DNA of 64,000 nucleotides from Sandaracinobacteroides hominis (GTDB lineage Bacteria; Pseudomonadota; Alphaproteobacteria; Sphingomonadales; Sphingomonadaceae), in assembly GCF_016464365.1 (NCBI RefSeq), contig NZ_JADCUC010000001.1:868001-932000 (forward strand), written 5' to 3'. Numbering within the stretch: position 1 is the first letter of the stretch; every line of letters starts with the position of its first letter. Under the pieces are notes generated by a model, which searched no databases, had not been told where the DNA came from, and saw only the letters and a program-made list of their open reading frames with translations. Of the stretch, positions 55,963 through 64,000 are shown one piece after another. A program made the translations under genes and the position numbers.

Positions 55963-56940
55963 TCAGCGCATCTCCGACGCCAGCACGAGCAGCTTCGCAA
56001 GCGCGGGGTTGCGATCGGAAGGCGACCATACGGCCGAGAACGGGATGGCTTCCGGCTCATCACGGATCGGCAGGAAGACGAGGTTCGGTGGTGAGGCCGC
56101 CGCGCCTTCCTGGACAAAGAGCGAGACGCCATGCCCGGCCGCGATCATCGACAAGAGAGCGCCGGGGCCGACATCAAGGCGGCGGATCGCAGGCGTCGGC
56201 CATTTCCCGGCGGAGCGGGCCACGATCAGGTCGTGAACCTGTGGCCCGGTGCCGCCGTGGCGCACGAGGAAGGTTTCCTCCGCAAGTTGCCGCCATTCGA
56301 CATCAGGTAGTTCTGAAAATGGATGCTTGACCGGCAACGCCGCCATCAAGCGGTCGCGCCAGACAACGCGGGAATGAAGGTCGGGGATTTCGTGGGTGCA
56401 GGCCATGAAGGCGAGATCGAGCCGGCCTTCGCGCACCATGAGCTGCGCGTCGCGCGCCGTGCCCTCGGTGATGTGCAGGTGGACGCCGGGATGATCGGCG
56501 TGGAACCGCTCCAGCAGCCGGTCGAGGAAGCAGCCAGGTGTCAGGGCGTGAACGCCGATGCGAAGCTCGCCGTCCTCACCGCGCGCCTGCATCCCGGCGG
56601 TCTTAATGGCGCGATCGAGGATGTCCATGGCGTCATCGACCTGATCGACGAAGCGGCGTCCGGCGTCGGTCAGGCGGACGCCGCGCGTGTTGCGGTCGAA
56701 GAGAACGACACCAAGGTCTTCCTCCAGCGCCCTGATTCTGGCGCTGACGCTCGACTGGCTGGTGCCGAGCGCCTTGGCCGCGCGGTGGAAGCTCAGATAT
56801 TCCGCGACCGCGAGCGTCTGGATCAGGGACGCCATCGGGATGCGGCCGCGCAGCAGCGAGGGTGCCTCGTCAGATGCATCGGCTTTCCTCAATCGCCGCC
56901 GCACGCCGCGATTCCCGTCAGGTGGCAAATGCCGCTCCAT
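55963..56940 (-). CDS. LysR-family transcriptional regulator (ICE cargo)
   Basis: 325 aa from the ATG at 56940. The HTH is LAVAEYLSFHRAAKALGTSQSSVSARI, and the effector-binding domain is typical (LRIGVHALTPGCFLDRLLERF; LDLAFMACTHE). The HTH begins about 40 residues in, later than usual, so either there is an Arg-rich N-terminal extension (MERHLPPDGNRGVRRRLRK) or the true start is the ATG at 56835 (MASLIQTLAV). It is the last gene of hbpS-MFS-lysR on the minus strand, 25 bases after the transporter. It probably controls that operon; effector unknown. Confidence 0.85.
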   Translation of the reverse strand: MERHLPPDGNRGVRRRLRKADASDEAPSLLRGRIPMASLIQTLAVAEYLSFHRAAKALGTSQSSVSARIRALEEDLGVVLFDRNTRGVRLTDAGRRFVDQVDDAMDILDRAIKTAGMQARGEDGELRIGVHALTPGCFLDRLLERFHADHPGVHLHITEGTARDAQLMVREGRLDLAFMACTHEIPDLHSRVVWRDRLMAALPVKHPFSELPDVEWRQLAEETFLVRHGGTGPQVHDLIVARSAGKWPTPAIRRLDVGPGALLSMIAAGHGVSLFVQEGAAASPPNLVFLPIRDEPEAIPFSAVWSPSDRNPALAKLLVLASEMR

Positions 56941-56965
56941 CCTAAGCGGATGTAAGACATCGACT

Positions 56966-58138
56966 TCATGCGGAGGCCGCCTGTTTGTCGTTTCCGATGA
57001 GCCACCACTGAACGATCGCCAGCGCAATGAGTGTGGCGGCGATTGCGGCCCAAGGTGTTGCCAGCAATCCAGGCCCGGCGACGAGAATGCCGCCGACGAA
57101 GGAAGCGCCAGCGATGCCGAGATTGAAGGCGGCTATATTGAATCCTGATGCCGTGCCAACCGCATCCGGCGCCTCGACTTCGGCGGTGGCCACCACACCC
57201 GCTTGCACGATCGGGGAGATCGCGAAAGCAAAAACGCCCCAGGCAAACAGGTTGGCAAACATTGGGGCGACATGGCCGGCTGTGAACGGCAGAACCACCA
57301 GCGAAACCGCGAGACCGGCAAGGACAGCCTGTAGCGCCCGCCGTGTTCCCAGCCGGTCAGCCAGGCGGCCGCCTAACAGGTTGCCAATGACCGTCGCCAC
57401 GCCGAACAGCATCAATGCCAGGCTGACCGTCGCCTCGCTCACCCGCGTCACCTCGGTCATCAGCGGCGAGAGATAGGTGAAGACGACGAAGGAGCCCCCG
57501 AAACCGAAGACTGTGACCAGATACATGGCGAGCAGCCGGGGTTTCCCGAGCAACGCGAGCTGCGATAGCAAGCCGGCCGGCGGCGTATGCGCGATCGCCT
57601 TGGGCAGCAGCGCCATGAGACCGGCGACACTGATCGCGCCGAGCAGCGCCACGGCCAGGAACGGCGCGCGCCAGCCGAGATGCTGACCGACGAAAGCTCC
57701 GAAGGGCACGCCCACCACCATCGCGACGGTCAGGCCGGCGAACATCAGCGATACGGCCTGTCCGGCACGGGATTTGTCCACCAGCGAGGTCGCGACGGTC
57801 GCCCCGATGGAGAAAAAGACGCCATGGGCAACACCCGTGACGATCCGCCCGGCCAATAGCACCGCATAGCCCGGCGCGAAGGCAGCGATCAGGTTGCCGA
57901 TGGTGAAGATCACCATCAGGCCGATGGCAAGCTGCCGGCGCGGCAGCTTGCCGGTCAGCGCCGTGACGGTCGGTGCGCCGATCGTGATGGCCAGGGCATA
58001 GAGGCTGACCAGCAGCCCCGCCGTGGGGATCGAGACGGACAAGTCCCGCGCCATTTCCGGGATTAGTCCGACGATGACAAACTCGGTGGTGCCGATGGCG
58101 AAGGCCGACACCGCCAATGCGAAAAGACCAAGCGGCAT
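56966..58138 (-). CDS. MFS efflux transporter, AraJ/NepI-like
   Basis: 390 aa with twelve hydrophobic segments. The N-terminus is the drug:H+ antiporter signature (LFALAVSAFAIGTTEFVIVGLIPEMA) and loop 2-3 has GKLPRRQLAIGLM. Members export sugars, nucleosides, chloramphenicol and other small molecules. It lies 15 bases after hbpS and upstream of lysR. No substrate can be read. Confidence 0.88.
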   Translation of the reverse strand: MPLGLFALAVSAFAIGTTEFVIVGLIPEMARDLSVSIPTAGLLVSLYALAITIGAPTVTALTGKLPRRQLAIGLMVIFTIGNLIAAFAPGYAVLLAGRIVTGVAHGVFFSIGATVATSLVDKSRAGQAVSLMFAGLTVAMVVGVPFGAFVGQHLGWRAPFLAVALLGAISVAGLMALLPKAIAHTPPAGLLSQLALLGKPRLLAMYLVTVFGFGGSFVVFTYLSPLMTEVTRVSEATVSLALMLFGVATVIGNLLGGRLADRLGTRRALQAVLAGLAVSLVVLPFTAGHVAPMFANLFAWGVFAFAISPIVQAGVVATAEVEAPDAVGTASGFNIAAFNLGIAGASFVGGILVAGPGLLATPWAAIAATLIALAIVQWWLIGNDKQAASA

Positions 58139-58153
58139 GTCAGCCTCCCCCTG

Positions 58154-58552
58154 TCACACGAGAAGGGAGGCGGCTGCCGCCTGCGCAATCGCTTCGTCGG
58201 CTTCCACGGTCGCGCCGGCGACGCCAATCGCGCCGATCACTGTGCCGGCCTTGTCACGCAGCACCACGCCGCCGCCAAAGCTGATGAGGCCGCCATTGGT
58301 GTTCTCAAGCGTGTAGATCGCGCCGCCGGGTTGGGCGGCCTGCCCGAGCTGGAGGCTGTCGGTCTGAAAGAGCGCGGCGGTGCGCGCCTTTTTCTGGCTG
58401 ACTTCGATTGGGCCGATATTGGTGCCGTCCATTCGGTGGAAGGCGATGAGATGAGTTGCTGCGTCGAGGATGGTGACGCAGACGGCGAAATTGCCTTTGG
58501 CGGCTTCGGCTGTTGCGGTCGCGATAAGGGAGTTGGCGAGTTCGGATTTCAT
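58154..58552 (-). CDS. GlcG/HbpS family protein
   Basis: 132 aa of the GlcG/HbpS (DUF336) fold: NFAVCVTILDAATHLIAFHRMDG, KKARTAALFQTDS, GGLISFGGGVVLRD and IGAIGVAGATVEADEAIAQAA. Members bind haem or glycolate-type ligands, or are enzyme partners. A GGAAG site precedes the ATG. First gene of hbpS-MFS-lysR. The 163-base gap before it holds a weak promoter-like TTGTTC...AATATT on the minus strand and no gene. Confidence 0.87.
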   Translation of the reverse strand: MKSELANSLIATATAEAAKGNFAVCVTILDAATHLIAFHRMDGTNIGPIEVSQKKARTAALFQTDSLQLGQAAQPGGAIYTLENTNGGLISFGGGVVLRDKAGTVIGAIGVAGATVEADEAIAQAAAASLLV

Positions 58553-58715
58553 TCCGGCTTCCTCTCATTGGGTGGTAGGAAGCCAGAACAATATTCAGGA
58601 ATGAGCGGAGTGGAACAAGCTAATTTGAGAAACGCAATATATTCATCAATGCTGAACTTGGATGTCTCGCCAATGCCGGCAGCGAGAAATCGCGATCGCC
58701 GCTGGTGGACCCAGA

Positions 58716-59033
58716 TTAATACAGCGATTGAAGCTTGAGGATGTCGACCGCACCATCAATGTGTTGGGGCAACAGCTCTCCAAGGTGCAGAAAATGCGCC
58801 GTCTGTTCGTGAGCTGCCAAAGCGTCGGCGTTGGCCCAGCACTCGATGAACACGAAACGGCCGGCAGCCTCGCGGTCCCGGTGCAACGAATATTCGAGGC
58901 ATCCCTCTTCGTTTCTGCTCAGCTCTACGGCCCCCTTGAGGATATCGGCGACGGCCTCTTCATGGCCGGGCTTTGCCTGCACGATAGCAATAAGCCTGAT
59001 TTCCGCTGCTGTAAGTTGGTCTCGTTGCGTCAT
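58716..59033 (-). CDS. Antibiotic-biosynthesis-monooxygenase (YgiN-like) protein
   Basis: 105 aa dimeric alpha/beta-barrel protein. Strand-helix pattern RLIAIVQAKPGHEEAVADILKGAVELSRNEEGCLEYSLHRD, then FVFIECWANADALAAHEQTAHF, typical of the quinol monooxygenase YgiN group. It acts on quinols or aromatic compounds without cofactor. It overlaps the IclR gene by 4 bases, so the two are cotranscribed. Confidence 0.87.
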   Translation of the reverse strand: MTQRDQLTAAEIRLIAIVQAKPGHEEAVADILKGAVELSRNEEGCLEYSLHRDREAAGRFVFIECWANADALAAHEQTAHFLHLGELLPQHIDGAVDILKLQSLY

Positions 59034-59761
59034 TGAACTTTCTCGGCTTCCTTCATCATCATCCAGGCTATGTCCGTCAACTTCTCGCGCGGCAGGCGAG
59101 TGGACGGCCCGCTCAGGCCGATGGCAGCGCGGACCTCGCCACCCTCGCGCCAGGGCACCGCGACGCAGTGTAAGCCCGGCTGATAGGTTTCGAGATCGAG
59201 CGCGAAGCCGACCCTCTCAACCATTTCTATCTGAGTTTGGATATCCGGCCCGAGCGCATCCGCACGGGTCTCCAGCACGCGCTTCCCGAGCCCCGGCATG
59301 AAGGCGAGGAAGACCAGCCCGACCGCCGATCCCTCAAGCGGTTCCCTGATCTCAACCGGACACGCAGTCTTCAGCATCTGGTCAGATTCGATGGCGTCCA
59401 GATACCAGGTCTCGTCGCCGCTGGGCACGCCAAGGTAGACCGTCTCGCCCGTCTTCAATGCGATAGCCTCCAGAACCGGGCGCAGACGGGTCCGTAATGC
59501 ACCATCATCGCCGGCGATGCGGGCGAGATTCAGAATGCGTCCGCCAAGATGATAGCGCGTGTCGCCAACGCGCCGTCGGACATAGCCCAACTCGTCGAGC
59601 GTCTTGAGGATGTTGTGAGCCGTTGTCTTGCCGAGGCTGGCCCGCTCGGCAATATGCTTGAGCGAGGCCGCTCCGCCCTCGCGCGCGATGATTTCCAGAA
59701 TGGCGACGGCACGCTCAATCGACTGGATCAGTCGACTTCCATTGTCGTTATTTCTGAGCAA
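59030..59761 (-). CDS. IclR-family transcriptional regulator (ICE cargo)
   Basis: 243 aa from TTG 59761. The winged-helix HTH (SLKHIAERASLGKTTAHNILKTLDELGYVRR) is followed by the IclR effector domain (TGETVYLGVPSGDETWYLDAIES; GLVFLAFMPG; CVAVPWREGG). TTG 59761 is chosen because GGAGG lies 5 bases upstream; the ATG at 59794 would overlap the promoter box TATACT (59790-59785). IclR members often control aromatic or acetate catabolism genes, which suits the cotranscribed monooxygenase. Confidence 0.83.
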   Translation of the reverse strand: MLRNNDNGSRLIQSIERAVAILEIIAREGGAASLKHIAERASLGKTTAHNILKTLDELGYVRRRVGDTRYHLGGRILNLARIAGDDGALRTRLRPVLEAIALKTGETVYLGVPSGDETWYLDAIESDQMLKTACPVEIREPLEGSAVGLVFLAFMPGLGKRVLETRADALGPDIQTQIEMVERVGFALDLETYQPGLHCVAVPWREGGEVRAAIGLSGPSTRLPREKLTDIAWMMMKEAEKVQ

Positions 59762-59912
59762 AAGCACCTCCGTATAGCTAGCGCAGTATAGCATTTGGCC
59801 GAGATTATGTGGCGATTATACAAACATAAGTTCAACGATGTAGAACATTTTCCCATTTGTACTGCTTACAGCGCAATGACGAGGAGTTAGCGGAAGCAGG
59901 CGTTGGGCGCGC

Positions 59913-61988
59913 CTACAACGAAAGTCCGCGCTGACGCCCCAACTGCCACGATACTGATCCGCCCTGCACGATGCCGGCAACCTCTCGGCCAAGCTGGCGG
60001 TCGATGACCGGCCGCCACGGGACGAGGGTGAACTCGTGGCTCTGCTCAACAATGGCGAACTTGCCGCTCGATAGTTGCACCGTGCCAGTGAACTTGCCGC
60101 TGACGGTCTCGCCGTCCGTGGCGGCCCGGAACGGCAGCGCCTTCGCTTCGGCAATCTCCGCGCCGACGCGGGCCACCTCCCGCTCGCGCAGGTTGGCGAG
60201 CAGGTTGCGCCGATAGAAGACGCGGCCGTTCTGCTGGCGGGTGGCGTCGCCCTGTTCGATATGATGGTCGCGGCGCTGGTCCATGGCGTCCCGTACCTGC
60301 TGGCCGAACCCGGCAGGCGCGAGATCCGATGCGTCGTTCGCGAGCATCCGCCGGTCGAGCCAGGTCGCGCCGTCCGCGCCAATCTGTTTCTCCAGATCGA
60401 AGGCCGAGAGGATGCGGACGCTGGCCTGACGGTTGCGGCCGGCGTCATAGGCGGCGGCGCGGCTCTCGAAGTCATCAGGGATACGCCATTGGTCGGCGTC
60501 GATCCGCTCGACGATACCGGCGCGACGCAATGCCTCCAGCCGGCGCACATGAGCATCGACATAGCCCTCATAGTCGCCGCCTGGAACGCGGCCCTCGAAC
60601 TTCGCCTGCTCCAGATGGCGGCTCGGCCGATAGACGCCATCCTCGGCGATGGCGGCGATGGTCCGGTCGGACGGCCGCTGCGTGGTTTCGGCCGGGCCGA
60701 TCTCGACGATGCCGCCGATCCGCGCATCCTCGACGCGGGCCGGGTCAATGCCGGGGACATGGTGGGTGCGGCCGTCGATGCCGTCCACCACGACGGTCAG
60801 GTTCTCGCCCATCTCGTCGGTCAGATATTTGTCCACGACGCGGCCGACGATCGGCGTCTCGGGCGGCCCGTCATGGATATGGAAGGTCATGGGATCGCGC
60901 TCCAGCCCATCGGCCTTCAGCGCCTTGTGCATGGAGCGGATGATGTCGCCGCGCTCGCCGATCTCGCGCAGGATCGGTTCCATGCGGCCACTCATCTCCC
61001 AGACGCCCGGCGCGTGCTCGGTCGCCAGCCCCATCTTTTCCAGCTTGGCGAGACGGCGCAGGCGCAGGGTCCGGTTGAACTGGCGGCGCGGATCGTCGGG
61101 TTCATGGCGCAGGTCAAGGAACCGTTCGTCCGCTTCCTCGGTCATCGCCCGGTCGATGCGGGTGAAGCGGTCCTGATCGACTTCGGCCGAGAGCTTGCGG
61201 CTCTGCTCGATCTCGGTCACAGGGCCGAGCTCGAGCGTCGAAAGCTCGCTCGCCCGCTCGCGGATGCCGTTGGCGAGATAGTCGCCGTTGATGACAAGAT
61301 TCTCGCCCATCTCGTCCTTGCCCCGGACGACGACATGCACATGGGGATGGCCGGTGTTGAAGTGGTTGACCGCGATCCAATCGAGTTTCGTGCCGAGGTC
61401 GGTCTCGACCTGTTTCATGAGGTCGCGAGTGTGGGCGGTCAGGTCGGTCAGGTCCGCGCCGTCCTCCGGCGACACGATGAACCGGAACTGATGGCGATCC
61501 TCCTTGCCGCGATCAAGGAAAGCATCGCCATCGGCACGGTCCTCGTTGGCCGAATAGAGCTGGCCGCGCTCACCGTCGCGTGAGGTGCCGTCGCGCTGGA
61601 TGTAACGCAGATGGGCGGCGGCCTTGCCGTTCTTCCCGGCCTGCTGGACGTAACGGGTCTTGACGACGACGCGGCGGATGCCGGGCGCGCTGTGCCGCCA
61701 GCCGCCCGACAGGGTGCGCGCGCGGACGAAAGCCGCGCCACGGCCGCGCCGGACGCCGGGACCGCCCGACGCGCGCGGGGCCTTGCCACCCCCCATGCTC
61801 CCCTTGGCGGCCGACTTCGCCGACACGCGCGATGGCAGGCGCGGCGAATATTTGGGATGGGCGTTACTATGCTGCCGGGCGAGCTTCTTCGCCTGAGTGA
61901 GAAAGCTCTTGGCCTTGCCGAGCTTCGGCGCATCGGAACGGATGCGGCCGGGCCTGGGCCGGAAGCGGTTCTCGTCGTCGGCGCTCAT
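59913..61988 (-). CDS. Relaxase (TraI/VirD2-like, DUF3363)
   Basis: 691 aa from the ATG at 61988 (MSADDENRFRPRPGR) with GGAGG 7 bases upstream; the longer frame lies in the oriT region. Relaxase domain: a tyrosine-bearing start (VVVKTRYVQQAGKNGKAAAHLRYIQRDG) and the histidine metal triad in NHFNTGHPHVHVVVRG. A long C-terminal DUF3363 region follows (VDGIDGRTHHVPGID; FYRRNLLANLREREVARVG). It nicks oriT and pilots the strand through the channel. The basic N-terminus is likely non-specific DNA binding. Confidence 0.93.
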   Translation of the reverse strand: MSADDENRFRPRPGRIRSDAPKLGKAKSFLTQAKKLARQHSNAHPKYSPRLPSRVSAKSAAKGSMGGGKAPRASGGPGVRRGRGAAFVRARTLSGGWRHSAPGIRRVVVKTRYVQQAGKNGKAAAHLRYIQRDGTSRDGERGQLYSANEDRADGDAFLDRGKEDRHQFRFIVSPEDGADLTDLTAHTRDLMKQVETDLGTKLDWIAVNHFNTGHPHVHVVVRGKDEMGENLVINGDYLANGIRERASELSTLELGPVTEIEQSRKLSAEVDQDRFTRIDRAMTEEADERFLDLRHEPDDPRRQFNRTLRLRRLAKLEKMGLATEHAPGVWEMSGRMEPILREIGERGDIIRSMHKALKADGLERDPMTFHIHDGPPETPIVGRVVDKYLTDEMGENLTVVVDGIDGRTHHVPGIDPARVEDARIGGIVEIGPAETTQRPSDRTIAAIAEDGVYRPSRHLEQAKFEGRVPGGDYEGYVDAHVRRLEALRRAGIVERIDADQWRIPDDFESRAAAYDAGRNRQASVRILSAFDLEKQIGADGATWLDRRMLANDASDLAPAGFGQQVRDAMDQRRDHHIEQGDATRQQNGRVFYRRNLLANLREREVARVGAEIAEAKALPFRAATDGETVSGKFTGTVQLSSGKFAIVEQSHEFTLVPWRPVIDRQLGREVAGIVQGGSVSWQLGRQRGLSL

Positions 61989-62155
61989 CGACGCGCCTCC
62001 GGCCGAAATCCAAGAAAATCGGGCAATCGGCGGCCATGGTGCCAGTCGAAACCCAGCAAAGCCAAGGCTTTGCGCAAAATCACGGCTCGCGCGTTCCAAA
62101 AACAGGGTGCCGCTCGCGGCGCTCCTAACCAGTGTGCAGACAACAACAATTTCGA

Positions 62156-62196
62156 GAACATTGGCGACGTAGTGCCATGTTCCTTTATCTTGCCCT
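62156..62196 (+). other. Candidate origin of transfer (oriT)
   Basis: Inverted repeat GAACATTGGC (62156-62165) and GCCATGTTC (62174-62182) with an 8-base spacer and one bulge. Right after it comes CTTTATCTTG (62183-62192) then CCC, close to the IncP-type nic sequence TATCCTG|CC. The predicted cut is between 62192 and 62193. It lies in a 313-base gene-free stretch (61989-62301) just upstream of the relaxase, the usual place. Confidence 0.55.
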
Positions 62197-62301
62197 CCGC
62201 CTTTACTGCCCTTTCGGCCCTTCCTGCCGGGAATCCAGCCAGGCGAAACCCCGCATGACTGGACACCGGAACGGCTCGCACCGAGCGCGGGAACGCCATC
62301 T

Positions 62302-63225
62302 TCATGGCGCTCCCCCGTCATCGGCGCGAGCTACGAAAATGCTGCCGGTTGACGGTTCCGTGTTGGCGGCATCGCGCACCGGAACGGTTGCGCGAGTGTC
62401 GCCGGATTGCACTTCGGACGACGGTGCGGCGACAGTCCGCGTGTCGGCCGAGCGCGCAACGAAGAGCGGAGCCGCACGCCAGTCGGGCGGCGGCGCTGGT
62501 GCTGGCGCGGGTATTTCGGACGCGACCGCGCCGCCGAGAACCGGCGCGAGCGCGGCGACATAGGCGCGCGTTTCGGCGGGCAAGGCGCGGCTCGTCGCAC
62601 GATGGTCATCGTAGCGACCGGGACCGGCATTGTAGGCCGCCAGCATCGCCGCGACATTGCCGTAGCGGTCGAACATTTCGCGCAGGTAGGCCGTGCCAGC
62701 CATGATGTTGTCGCGCGGGTCGTAAGGATCGCGGCCGAGCTGGTGGCGGACACGCAGGCCCGCCCAGGTGTCGGGCATAACCTGCATCAATCCCATCGCG
62801 CCGGCCGACGAGATTGCGCGCACGTCGCCCGCGCTCTCGGCGCACAGCACGGCGCGAATCCAGTGCTCGGGAATACCGAAGCGCTGCGAGGCTTCGGTGA
62901 TGAAGCCGGCATAGGGATCGGCGGGATTGGCGCGCGCGACGGGTGCGGCCTGCGCCGATACGGCGACCGGACAGGCTGCGACCGCGAGCACGCCAGCCAG
63001 CAGCAGGCCGGCATATCGCGCGATCTCCCTGCCTCCGTTCGACCTCCAGCCTGCCAGCGTGCTCGCTGCGGTCAAGGGCAAGGCGCGAGCGCCGGCCAGG
63101 GGCCGCCCCTGACCTTCGCTGTGCGCGCCGGCCGTCCGGTGGCCGAGCGGGACGACGGGATGAGACGGCCTTTCCGCGAACAACGGGATGAGGGTTTTGA
63201 ACGCGGGGATGACGCGGGATCGCAT
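62302..63225 (-). CDS. Conjugation-associated lytic transglycosylase (VirB1-like)
   Basis: 307 aa from the ATG at 63225 (MRSRVIPAFKTLIPLF). A hydrophobic segment (YAGLLLAGVLAVAACPVAVSAQA) near residue 85 serves as a signal anchor, preceded by an unusually long N-terminal part. SLT domain: catalytic glutamate in AVLCAESAGDVRAISSAGAMGLMQVMPDTW, then DPRDNIMAGTAYLREM and AAYNAGPGRYDD. A proline-rich C-terminal tail follows. It opens the cell wall for the secretion channel. It is 5 bases from DUF736. A start later in the frame is possible given the long N-terminus. Confidence 0.87.
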   Translation of the reverse strand: MRSRVIPAFKTLIPLFAERPSHPVVPLGHRTAGAHSEGQGRPLAGARALPLTAASTLAGWRSNGGREIARYAGLLLAGVLAVAACPVAVSAQAAPVARANPADPYAGFITEASQRFGIPEHWIRAVLCAESAGDVRAISSAGAMGLMQVMPDTWAGLRVRHQLGRDPYDPRDNIMAGTAYLREMFDRYGNVAAMLAAYNAGPGRYDDHRATSRALPAETRAYVAALAPVLGGAVASEIPAPAPAPPPDWRAAPLFVARSADTRTVAAPSSEVQSGDTRATVPVRDAANTEPSTGSIFVARADDGGAP

Positions 63226-63230
63226 GGCTT

Positions 63231-63566
63231 TCAGTCCCGCCCGCCGCGCGGCTTCGGGCGGCTCCAGTGCAGCGACCAAGCCGTCTTGTCGTTGCTGTTC
63301 TGGAAGAGATTGGCGCGGATCGGCTGCGGCAAGGCAGGATCGTCGATCACCAACGAAATGTAGTCGCCGGCCTTTTCGCCGACTTCCTTCCAGCCCGCGC
63401 TGACCTCCGAGCCGTCTTCGGCCCCGTGAAGGACGCGATAGGCGGGTGCATTCTCCGCGTCCGATGGTTCGGCGGGAACAATGGTCAGCTCGCGGTAAAG
63501 GGTGAGCGTATGAACACGGCCCACGAAGGTTTCGTTTTCGGCGGTGAATTGACCGATCTGTGGCAT
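63231..63566 (-). CDS. DUF736 family protein
   Basis: 111 aa. MPQIGQFTAENETFVGRVHTLTL and YRVLHGAEDGSEVSAGWKEVGEKAGDYISL are the family's conserved stretches. Found almost only on conjugative elements next to relaxase or transglycosylase genes; function unknown, possibly single-strand DNA related. The start at 63566 has AAGGAGA upstream. Confidence 0.88.
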   Translation of the reverse strand: MPQIGQFTAENETFVGRVHTLTLYRELTIVPAEPSDAENAPAYRVLHGAEDGSEVSAGWKEVGEKAGDYISLVIDDPALPQPIRANLFQNSNDKTAWSLHWSRPKPRGGRD

Positions 63567-63635
63567 GACAGTCTCCTTGGCGGTGGCGTTTGGAAAAGCC
63601 ATCGGCGGGCACCGCTCCCGCTGATGGGAAAGCGG

Positions 63636-64000
63636 TCATTGTGGCGTTGCGCTGATCTGAGCACGCCATTCGTAGCGGCCGTCGCCTTCTTCATCGGTCC
63701 AGAGCGGCAGCGCCCGACTGATGACGGAACTTGCGGGGATGGGGCCGAAATAGCGGCCGTCGAGGCTATCGCGGACTTCCCAGTTCATGAGGAAGATTTC
63801 ACCGTCGCCGATGACGCGGCAGCCCTGCCAGACGGGCAGATCGCGGCCGATCCGGTCACGCTCTAGCGCTTCGCCCATCTCGATCCCGTCCACGGTGATC
63901 GTCGATCGCAAGCGGCACACCCGTTGCCCAGGAAGGCCAAGGACACGCTTAAGGAGCGGCACACCGCGCCCGACATAGCCGCGCTCGACCATGAAGTCGG
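63636..64000 (-). CDS. traF: TraF-type S26 peptidase, 5' end outside the window
   Basis: The frame is open to the window edge (ends ...DFMVERGYVGRGVPLLKRVLGLPG when read inward). It has the catalytic-lysine region VPLLKRVLGLPGQRV, a regulatory loop, and the C-terminal box SLDGRYFGPIPASSVISRA of signal-peptidase-like TraF proteins. TraF processes the conjugative pilin TrbC. The N-terminal membrane segment and catalytic serine lie beyond 64,000, so they cannot be checked. Confidence 0.87.
   Translation of the reverse strand, partial: DFMVERGYVGRGVPLLKRVLGLPGQRVCRLRSTITVDGIEMGEALERDRIGRDLPVWQGCRVIGDGEIFLMNWEVRDSLDGRYFGPIPASSVISRALPLWTDEEGDGRYEWRAQISATPQ

Noticed and set aside
58553..58715. Small open frame between hbpS and the monooxygenase gene
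   Set aside because: A plus-strand frame ending IEA and stop exists, but it lacks a ribosome site and any recognisable family, and probably reflects chance.
62221..62240. Second nic-like sequence (CTTCCTGCCGGG)
   Set aside because: It resembles IncP nic by sequence but has no inverted repeat next to it, unlike the site at 62183-62196.

Overview
The window is a stretch of chromosome from an alphaproteobacterium, most likely a member of the Sphingomonadales. The basis is high GC, a C4-type carotenoid cluster (crtY-crtI-crtB with crtZ), a bL36 without zinc ligands, the lepB-rnc-era-recO-parC order, and a conjugation module of the trbBCDEJKLFGI/traG type common in that order. It divides into a host backbone (1 to about 41,020) and the left part of an integrative and conjugative element (ICE, about 41,041 to beyond 64,000) next to a tRNA-Ser(UGA) gene. 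No rRNA or CRISPR array was seen.

Backbone. Positions 1-12,064 carry rnd (cut by the window edge), alaS-ppx, a small heat-shock protein gene, a DUF2855 gene, purE-purK with a TPR protein, gpmA with an M14 cytosolic-type carboxypeptidase, and rpmJ with a HAD phosphatase. The heat-shock gene has a sigma-32 type promoter and a ROSE-like RNA thermometer in its leader. A MITE-like palindrome (12,082-12,235) sits between the HAD gene and pgi and supplies the last codons and stop of pgi. Positions 13,887-22,873 are one dense plus-strand run: lepB, rnc, era, recO and parC, then an operon of two exported amidohydrolases and an exported esterase. A strong bidirectional terminator follows. Then come aceA (isocitrate lyase) and a divergent ScfR/RamB-type regulator that probably controls it, a helical protein and lipoprotein pair, an SDR, uvrB, and a deletion scar joining the start of an SDR gene to the end of an enoyl-CoA hydratase gene. 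A 5'-nucleotidase lipoprotein, the carotenoid cluster, a sterol-desaturase-family hydroxylase and a mltB-rlpA-tmk operon close the backbone.

ICE. The reading frame of a large serine recombinase runs antisense into tRNA-Ser. It is translationally coupled to an HVO_A0114-type winged-helix regulator. A complete mating-pair-formation operon follows on the minus strand (trbB-C-D-E-J-K-L-F-G-I plus DUF2274), then a ribbon-helix-helix protein with the coupling protein TraG. Cargo is hbpS-MFS-lysR and iclR-monooxygenase. The DNA-processing end has a DUF3363 relaxase, a candidate oriT about 200 bp upstream of it, a lytic transglycosylase, DUF736 and a TraF-type peptidase cut by the window edge. A 24-bp near-identical repeat lies about 100-120 bp upstream of both the trb operon and traG, suggesting shared control. 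The right end of the ICE is outside the window.

Most backbone calls rest on clear family motifs. Regulatory calls (promoters, thermometer, oriT, operators) come from reading the sequence by eye, without folding or database searches.
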